From Shewanella sp. SNU WT4 (GTDB taxonomy: Bacteria; Pseudomonadota; Gammaproteobacteria; Enterobacterales; Shewanellaceae): 64,000 nt of DNA. The stretch's first letter is position 1, and the number at the start of each line of letters is the position of its first letter. Position numbers and translations under genes: made by a program. Shown piece after piece: positions 58,615 to 64,000 of this stretch. The stretch lies in the NCBI RefSeq assembly GCF_006494715.1, contig NZ_CP041151.1:3658001-3722000 (forward strand). The letters are read 5' to 3'. The notes under the pieces were generated by a model. The model ran no database searches. It was not told where the DNA came from and saw nothing but the letters and a program-made list of their open reading frames with translations.

Positions 58615-60012
58615 TCAGTTCATCAGATAAATAGTTTTTATTGCATCCGTAAGAATATTAAGTCTTTTGCCTTCCATCGGGGGACAGTCAAGACCGCTAA
58701 AATGCCTATTTATTAAATCCTTCCAATATGTTCTTTGTTGCGGTTCTTTCAGTGAAAAAAGTGATGAGTTATGCTTGCATTCCATTCCCAGCATCACAGC
58801 TAAAACTTCATATGTGGTGGCTTGATGTACGGAAGCATCAATAACATCAGGAATATTATCGACGCCCATAAACGCACCAAGCTGCTTTGCATCTAATTCA
58901 TTAGATAGTGCTGCATTGGCTAAGTTAGGCTTAATACTGACGAGTAATATACCGAGTAAGACTATTGGGTTGTAAATCGACATTTTTTTATTTGATAATC
59001 CATCGTTAGAAATGCTCTCATAGATTTCAAGGTATCTAATCAAGGTTTCGACTTCTCGCAGCGATAGTTTATTAATAGTTATAACCTGTGTTATCAGCTC
59101 AGAATATGAATAAGCGCTTAACTCTAACTCTTTAAGAATTGGACTATTCACCACACTATTTTTGTAATGTCGCGCTGAAGCTAAAATAGCTTCATGTTGA
59201 TTTTGATTTGTTGTATTAGGCAGAGTGAAGGTAAATTTCAGGAATTTATCAAGATAGCGCTGCGCGTCAATACTTGTTCCATAACAATGGTTAATCGAAG
59301 CTTTTAGCTGGTCAGTATTGGTTATCAATACAAACTTAACGCCATTCACATCAAAAGTATGTTTAATAGTTTCCAGCATCAATACCGCGAAATCTGGGCG
59401 ACAGCGATCCAACTCATCAATAAACAGCACGATAGGCTTTTTCTGCGCGATAGCGGCTAAAGCGTTTTTCAATGCCTTAAGGCTTTGATCAGCTTGCATA
59501 TGATCCTTAAGTAGAGCTTCTACCGATGAATCTATGGCAGCATCAGCTACCTGTTTTACTTGCTCATCAAAGCCATCAATAAGGGAGTCAGTATCTTGGC
59601 GAAGAGCATGAGATACGCACGCTTTTGCAACTACTTTCAGCCCGTAACGCAGTGCTGGTATGGCCTTTTTAATAAGCCCGGCCTTATCCTCATCATTAGG
59701 TAGAACTTCTAGCACTTTTGCTAATACGGTAAGCAAAGGCTCATCAGCGTGATCGACTTTAAAGGCGTCAATGTAAATAAGATGATGAGTGTTATTTTCC
59801 TTCATTAAATTAATAAGTTTGTGGCAAAACTCGGTCTTGCCAAGTCCCCACGAACCATCAATCACTAATGGCGATACTTGGATATCAGAACTAAGTAGCT
59901 TAATAACTTTCTCAGCTATGTTTTTTCTATTGAATTCATCACGTTCTGTAAATGTGATGGGAGCTTCTTGAGGCATGATTAACCGCGGTGTTCTGATTGA
60001 TTGTTCAGCCAT
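58615..60012 (-). CDS. KAP-family P-loop NTPase
   Basis: A 465-residue STAND/AAA-like ATPase of the KAP group (named after Kidins220/ARMS and PifA). Walker A is GSWGLGKTEF near residue 55, and Walker B with adjacent residues is LFIDELDRCRPDF near 200, followed by LITNTDQLKASI and the RYLDKFLKFTFTLP block typical of KAP. Unlike many KAP proteins, no clear membrane helices interrupt the ATPase core. The C-terminal 200 residues are helical and of unknown fold. Known relatives include the phage-excluding PifA, so defence is possible but not shown. The gene is more AT-rich than its neighbours and is boxed by inverted repeats, suggesting acquisition. Confidence 0.85.
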   Translation of the reverse strand: MAEQSIRTPRLIMPQEAPITFTERDEFNRKNIAEKVIKLLSSDIQVSPLVIDGSWGLGKTEFCHKLINLMKENNTHHLIYIDAFKVDHADEPLLTVLAKVLEVLPNDEDKAGLIKKAIPALRYGLKVVAKACVSHALRQDTDSLIDGFDEQVKQVADAAIDSSVEALLKDHMQADQSLKALKNALAAIAQKKPIVLFIDELDRCRPDFAVLMLETIKHTFDVNGVKFVLITNTDQLKASINHCYGTSIDAQRYLDKFLKFTFTLPNTTNQNQHEAILASARHYKNSVVNSPILKELELSAYSYSELITQVITINKLSLREVETLIRYLEIYESISNDGLSNKKMSIYNPIVLLGILLVSIKPNLANAALSNELDAKQLGAFMGVDNIPDVIDASVHQATTYEVLAVMLGMECKHNSSLFSLKEPQQRTYWKDLINRHFSGLDCPPMEGKRLNILTDAIKTIYLMN

Positions 60013-60129
60013 AATATCACCAACATTCCGTAGAAATGATGATACTAATCATGCTGTAACACATTGGCATACAAGCTAAATATAACTAAACCACAAGCAA
60101 TGAGGAGTAAACAAGTAACCACCAGTCTT

Positions 60130-60253
60130 GACGGTTGGAATAATAGTGTGTTGTCGAGTTCGAGACCATCTGAGGCAAGGATGCCTCAGTTGAGCCCACA
60201 AGGATGTGCTGGCGGCGTGTCGAGAAATCGACAACACAGTAGCCTGCTGCAGG
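60130..60253 (+). repeat. Structured repeat, right copy
   Basis: The copy reads GACGGTTGGAATAATAGTGT, then the terminal helix GTGTTGTCGA...TCGACAACAC enclosing CTGAGGC-AAGGAT-GCCTCAG and CACAAGGATGTG. A GTCGA-GAAA-TCGAC tetraloop hairpin lies near the 3' end. It occupies most of the useful content of the 341-base region 60013-60353 between the KAP and sulfatase genes. Confidence 0.88.
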
Positions 60254-60353
60254 CAATTAAGTAAACCGAGCTTACTGCAACATAAATGCTATTTAGCAGT
60301 GCAAAATCAAGGAATGCTTGGTGCTCATCGTCACCAACCACTCCTCTTAATGA

Positions 60354-62168
60354 TTAAAGATAAAACGACCTTAATTCTGCTAATGCTTGCTGCAAATATT
60401 CTGGCTGCAATTTCTCGTTAGGAACAGGGCGATTATGATTGTCTAGCAGCTGCATTTGCCCACCGGCACCGACTTCTAAAATACGATCGGGCGTCATAAT
60501 GGCATAACTGCTGTAACTGGAAGCCATCACAAATGGTCGCTCCACCACTGGGCCCAGTAAATCCGCGCCTTGGGCAAAATCTGAGACCGGATTTTGCACC
60601 CCTAAAAAGTGCTTAGCTAAGGTTGGTGCCACATCTAAATGAGTCGTTACAGTATCGGCAGGCCAAAACTTATCGGCACTGATATTAGGCGCGACCACAA
60701 CAAAGGGAACATGCACTTGTACTGAGGTAAAGTTACTGTTGTGACCCCAAAAGTTTAAGCCATTGTCATTAATCTCTTGGCCATGATCGCCCGTGATAAT
60801 CACTAAGGTATTCGCGAGATCGCCACTGCGCTCTAAGGTTGTTAGTACTTGCTGCACTAAGCTGTCGACATAATGAACACTATTCTTGTAGCGATTAATC
60901 AGCGGCTTAGGGTCAGAGCTGTTGTTTAACGCTAAGAAATTCACGCCACTGGCCTGCGGTTCATACACTAAGGGGTAGTCATCTGGCATATCAAAGCCAT
61001 GGGGCGCATCATAAAATAAGAAGGAAAAGCTTGGACGCTTAACATCGCGCGCGCCATACCATGCTTGCCAATCTTGGGTGATGTCTTGATCTAATTCCGC
61101 AGGGCGACTGCCATCGGACTCAAGGCGTAAGTCGTTAATTTTGCTAAATACGGTTTCATTAAATTCAGGCGAGCGTAAATGGGCGGCAGCAAAAATACCG
61201 GTTTGATAACCCAATTGCTGCATTCTATCGACCAATAATGGTGACGTTTGGTTGGCTAAAAAGCTGTGCCAATAGGTGCCATGCACGCCATAAAACAAGC
61301 CAAAAATACCAGTGCGGGTAGAGTTACCGGTGGCGTAATGCTGGTTGAAATTCTGCCCTTGCTGGGCAAATTGCCACATATGCGGCGTGTTTTGCGCGTT
61401 AAAGGTATCAAAGCGCCATGAATCAACCACTATCATCATGATATTCATGGGCTGTTCTATGGGTTCAAGCAGTAATGGCGCTTTCGGGTAATTAAGATCG
61501 CCCTGACGCTTAATATTCAGCGCCTTTTGCGCAGCAATTTCATCTGCATTAACTAGTCCATACTTAGCCAGTAAGCCATTGGCAGTTAACGGATAAAACA
61601 AAGGAAAATACCGTTTTAACACAGTCACAGGTTGATAACCGTGGGCAGCGGCCCAAATGTGAATGCCATTACTAGCCAGCAAACACACAACACCTATTGC
61701 AGCTAAGATGCGAAAACGAATTTTTTGCGGTTTGGCTAATCCTTTAAGCAGCAAGACTTCAGCCACAAAAATAGCGGCTATGGTGGCGGCGGTCGCCAGA
61801 TACATAACGATTGGAAAACTAACCACTTGCCCAGAGAGCACTAATTCTAAGACCACGGCATTAATATGAAAGCGATACTGAGCAAATACAAAGGTATCTA
61901 TGATCAAGGCCGTCAGGAGTAAGGTCGCTAACAATGCCTGACTCAATAAGCGCGCTCGAGCGGGCAGTAATAATAACGGCAGGCCCACTAGGCTTAAGCC
62001 TGCAGTTAACACCATGAAATGGCTGATGTTGGAGCTCACCAAGAACACTTGCGCCAATAACTCTGCTGGCCACTGGGGTAAATAAGCCAAATAATGACAC
62101 GCTATGACCATAGCTATTAGCGCATTCACCATCACAAAGCGCCCATAGTTACTTAATTTATCTTGCAC
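60354..62168 (-). CDS. YejM/PbgA-like DUF3413 inner-membrane sulfatase-fold protein
   Basis: A 604-residue protein with five N-terminal membrane helices (DUF3413 region) and a periplasmic alkaline-phosphatase-superfamily domain. The sulfatase domain starts PMNIMMIVVDSWRFDTF and shows NSTRTGIFGLFYG, with Thr at the usual nucleophile position, and VIITGDHGQEIND. E. coli YejM/PbgA (586 residues) senses lipopolysaccharide and controls LpxC turnover. The yejL (DUF1414) partner gene is not next to it here. Divergent from the DUF2999 gene. Confidence 0.85.
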   Translation of the reverse strand: MQDKLSNYGRFVMVNALIAMVIACHYLAYLPQWPAELLAQVFLVSSNISHFMVLTAGLSLVGLPLLLLPARARLLSQALLATLLLTALIIDTFVFAQYRFHINAVVLELVLSGQVVSFPIVMYLATAATIAAIFVAEVLLLKGLAKPQKIRFRILAAIGVVCLLASNGIHIWAAAHGYQPVTVLKRYFPLFYPLTANGLLAKYGLVNADEIAAQKALNIKRQGDLNYPKAPLLLEPIEQPMNIMMIVVDSWRFDTFNAQNTPHMWQFAQQGQNFNQHYATGNSTRTGIFGLFYGVHGTYWHSFLANQTSPLLVDRMQQLGYQTGIFAAAHLRSPEFNETVFSKINDLRLESDGSRPAELDQDITQDWQAWYGARDVKRPSFSFLFYDAPHGFDMPDDYPLVYEPQASGVNFLALNNSSDPKPLINRYKNSVHYVDSLVQQVLTTLERSGDLANTLVIITGDHGQEINDNGLNFWGHNSNFTSVQVHVPFVVVAPNISADKFWPADTVTTHLDVAPTLAKHFLGVQNPVSDFAQGADLLGPVVERPFVMASSYSSYAIMTPDRILEVGAGGQMQLLDNHNRPVPNEKLQPEYLQQALAELRSFYL

Positions 62169-62460
62169 CGCACATCCTCCAAGCCAAAATCAATATCTGC
62201 AATCTTATTAAAATCGCGCGATTATGGATTGAAATGACTGACAGGTACATTAATTTTAGGATAAGAATCAATAGTTAATTCAGGATGAGCTAGTGTTGCT
62301 ATGGTGCCGTTAGCCGTAAAACTAACCGCCCAATCAAACGAAGAACAAGCGATAAACAAGCGTAACAGCAGCCTAAGCGCTGATATGCGCCTGTGCTTAA
62401 GCTGTGATAACATCTGGCGCAGTTAAGATTAACCCATTCACTATTGATAACGAGTCCGCG

Positions 62461-62712
62461 ATGAATCCCATTATTGCCATGTTAAAAGAACACCAAGTCA
62501 GTGATAGCCAAATTCAGTCATTATTTCAAACCTTGACCGAAAACCCATTAATGGCCATGGGTGTGATCAGTCAGTTAGGCATAGCGCCTGAAAAACTGCA
62601 GCAATTAATGGCTATGGTCATGCAAAACCCAGGCTTGATTAAGCAAGCGGTGGAAGAGCTAGGATTAGATTTTGCCAAGGTTGAAGCCGCAAAAGCTCAA
62701 CTGCAAAAGTAA
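62461..62712 (+). CDS. DUF2999-family small protein
   Basis: An 83-residue helical protein: MNPIIAMLKEHQVSDSQIQS, then LFQTLTENPLMAMGVISQLG and a C-terminal VEELGLDFAKVEAAKAQLQK. It matches the small DUF2999 family known from Shewanella and Vibrio relatives; the function is unknown. The ATG at 62461 gives the family N-terminus; the longer frame from 62404 has no support. A strong palindromic terminator follows. Confidence 0.8.
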   Translation: MNPIIAMLKEHQVSDSQIQSLFQTLTENPLMAMGVISQLGIAPEKLQQLMAMVMQNPGLIKQAVEELGLDFAKVEAAKAQLQK

Positions 62713-62772
62713 GCTCAGCGGAAAAGCAGCGCTGCAGTAAATAGGCACGCCTAGCTAAGCCGCGCCCCATAA

Positions 62773-62800
62773 AACAAGCCACTCAATTGAGTGGCTTGTT
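62773..62800. terminator. Bidirectional terminator between DUF2999 and S41 peptidase genes
   Basis: A perfect 14-bp self-complementary stem AACAAGCCACTCAA/TTGAGTGGCTTGTT (tight loop) has T-rich edges on both strands and lies between convergent genes. Confidence 0.8.
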
Positions 62801-62838
62801 GTTAATGACCAAGACCATATTTAGCGCGCTTTTGCCTG

Positions 62839-64000
62839 CTATTTTCCAAGCTCAGTAGGAAATGCTGGCGCTTGCTGGTGCACGACTGGCTTAGCGGTTT
62901 TTAGCTGCAAGGTTACTTCAGCTAAGGCGCTATCAAGCTGTGGATCGCGGCCTTGATTGACTGCGACAGGGTCTAACTCCACTTCGATATCCGGCGCTAC
63001 CCCTTCGTTTTCAATACGCCATTCATGATCTGGGGTAAAGAAGCGGAAGTTAGGCACAGTGACTGTGCCACCATCGACAAATGGACGGTTAGCATAAATG
63101 CCAATCAAGCCGCCCCAAGTGGTTTTACCAATCAAGGTGCCAAGCTTTAAGCGTTTAAAGGCGTATGGCAAAAAGTCACCGCCAGAGCCCGCATCTTGGT
63201 CAATCAGCATCACTTTCGGGCCATACATGGCGCCCGATGGCGTAGAAAACATCATCTCATCAGAGCGATATTTCCAGCCAGATAAATACTGGCGACTCAA
63301 GACATCGGTAATATAGTTGGCCGCTTGGCCGCCGCCATTACTGCGCTCATCTAAAATCATGCCTTGCTTGTCGACTTGGGCAAAATACATGCGGTTAAAG
63401 CTACTGTAACCCGCGGTCGTGGTATTAGGTAAATACACATAACCTATCTGACCTTTAGAGGCTTCATCCACATACTGGCGGTTGGTTTCGACCCAATGCA
63501 CATGGCGCAATTCGCTCTCGCTCGCTATGGGTTCAACCACTACCACTTTGCTGTTAGCAAAGCTGCCATCACGACTCACGGTAAGGCGCACTTGCTTATC
63601 GGCCTTATTGACAAAATAAGAGTAAAAACTCACGTCTGTATTTAGGTTTTTACCATCCACCGCCAAAATATAATCGCCGACGTTAACATCTAAGCCAGGC
63701 ACGGCCAGCGGCGCTTTTAAATGCGGATTCCAGCGCTCACCGTTATAAATCTTAGTGAGTTGATAAAAGCCTTTGTTAATAGCGACATCCGCGCCTAATA
63801 GCCCAACCTTAACGTTCGGCTCTTGATGAATATCGCCGCCCACTATGTAGTTATGGCCTACCTGCATTTCAGAAATCATGTCGCGCATTAAGCTGTTTAA
63901 GTCTTCGCGGCGCGCCACATGCTTCACTAGCGGTTGATATTTATGGTAAACCGCTTGCCAATCTAGGCCGTGCATATTGGCATCGTAAAAATAATCCCGC
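62839..64000 (-). CDS. Tricorn-like S41 peptidase (C-terminal part)
   Basis: The frame is open to the window end (DYFYDANMHGLDW lies at 63961-63996 and beyond), so the N-terminal part is outside. About 386 residues are present: a helical C1-type region, a PDZ-like domain (VPGLDVNVGDYILAVDGKNL) and the S41 protease domain. The nucleophile Ser is in DAGSGGDFLPY, with GKTTWGGLIGIYANRPFVDG and the family ending NEGVAPDIEVELDP. These are hallmarks of tricorn-protease homologues, which in bacteria are often periplasmic and process peptides. The signal peptide and beta-propeller would be upstream, outside the window. Confidence 0.9.
   Translation of the reverse strand, partial: RDYFYDANMHGLDWQAVYHKYQPLVKHVARREDLNSLMRDMISEMQVGHNYIVGGDIHQEPNVKVGLLGADVAINKGFYQLTKIYNGERWNPHLKAPLAVPGLDVNVGDYILAVDGKNLNTDVSFYSYFVNKADKQVRLTVSRDGSFANSKVVVVEPIASESELRHVHWVETNRQYVDEASKGQIGYVYLPNTTTAGYSSFNRMYFAQVDKQGMILDERSNGGGQAANYITDVLSRQYLSGWKYRSDEMMFSTPSGAMYGPKVMLIDQDAGSGGDFLPYAFKRLKLGTLIGKTTWGGLIGIYANRPFVDGGTVTVPNFRFFTPDHEWRIENEGVAPDIEVELDPVAVNQGRDPQLDSALAEVTLQLKTAKPVVHQQAPAFPTELGK

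Noticed and set aside
58352..60253. Repeats considered as integron attC sites or terminal repeats of a classical transposon
   Set aside because: No GTTRRRY/RYYYAAC core arrangement, no integrase or transposase gene and no target duplication outside the repeats could be seen.
62222..62413. Minus-strand frame of 63 residues upstream of the yejM-like gene
   Set aside because: It has no family sequence or ribosome site, overlaps the upstream region of the DUF2999 gene, and does not resemble YejL.

Overview
The window looks like a chromosomal segment of a gammaproteobacterium in or close to the genus Shewanella. The reasons are a bifunctional PutA, EtrA/FNR- and MetJ-type operators, a prfB-lysS pair with the classical RF2 frameshift, a DUF2999 gene, a YejM-like (DUF3413) sulfatase, an E. 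coli-like Kch and a fused formate dehydrogenase. This assignment is by recognition, not by search. Base composition is moderate and even, except for a more AT-rich stretch around 58.5-60.0 kb.

Layout. 1-7.5 kb: 3' part of putA, a COG0523 GTPase, a lysine-exporter-like gene, a small HTH protein, a DUF5666 lipoprotein and a NifX-like protein. 7.7-11.3 kb: cydDC, the heme/thiol exporter needed for cytochrome bd, behind a perfect FNR-type palindrome. 11.5-17.4 kb: DEAD-box helicases rhlE and dbpA, an EEP-family nuclease/phosphatase, a CatB-like acetyltransferase and a nitroreductase. 17.6-25.1 kb: codBA, the potassium channel gene kch, small membrane proteins, a periplasmic rhodanese, a CBS protein and a fold-III PLP decarboxylase. 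25.2-28.5 kb: trxC, two tandem cold-shock genes and an IS4-family element sitting inside what was the lysS terminator. 28.5-43.6 kb: prfB-lysS, a pentapeptide-repeat potassium-channel-like protein, a 1404-residue formate dehydrogenase fusion, chrA, rlmC, mltC, a class I methyltransferase, a frameshifted AraC regulator and a PEBP protein. 43.7-58.2 kb: a membrane-anchored cold-shock domain protein, sodC, then a cobalamin locus (btuD-btuC-cobT-cobS-cobU-cobQ-cobO-btuF) led by a B12 riboswitch, with cobC upstream and the B12-dependent methionine synthase metH divergent from cobC behind a MetJ operator. 58.3-60.3 kb: a KAP-family P-loop ATPase gene boxed by two inverted copies of a structured repeat of about 125 bp. 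60.3-64 kb: YejM-like sulfatase, DUF2999 protein and the 3' part of a tricorn-like S41 peptidase.

How the genes work together. The cobalamin block combines uptake of cobinamide/cobalamin across the inner membrane (BtuF, BtuC, BtuD) with adenosylation (CobO) and lower-ligand assembly (CobQ, CobU, CobS, CobT, CobC). It is a salvage/assembly set rather than de novo corrin synthesis, and it lies next to its main client metH. cydDC and the formate dehydrogenase fit a respiratory, facultatively anaerobic lifestyle. The most unusual parts are the KAP island, whose flanking repeats show compensatory base changes in two hairpins, and the IS insertion that splits the lysS terminator while carrying a substitute terminator. 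Next are the pentapeptide-channel fusion and a leader ORF between the B12 riboswitch and btuD. No rRNA, tRNA, CRISPR array or prophage was seen.
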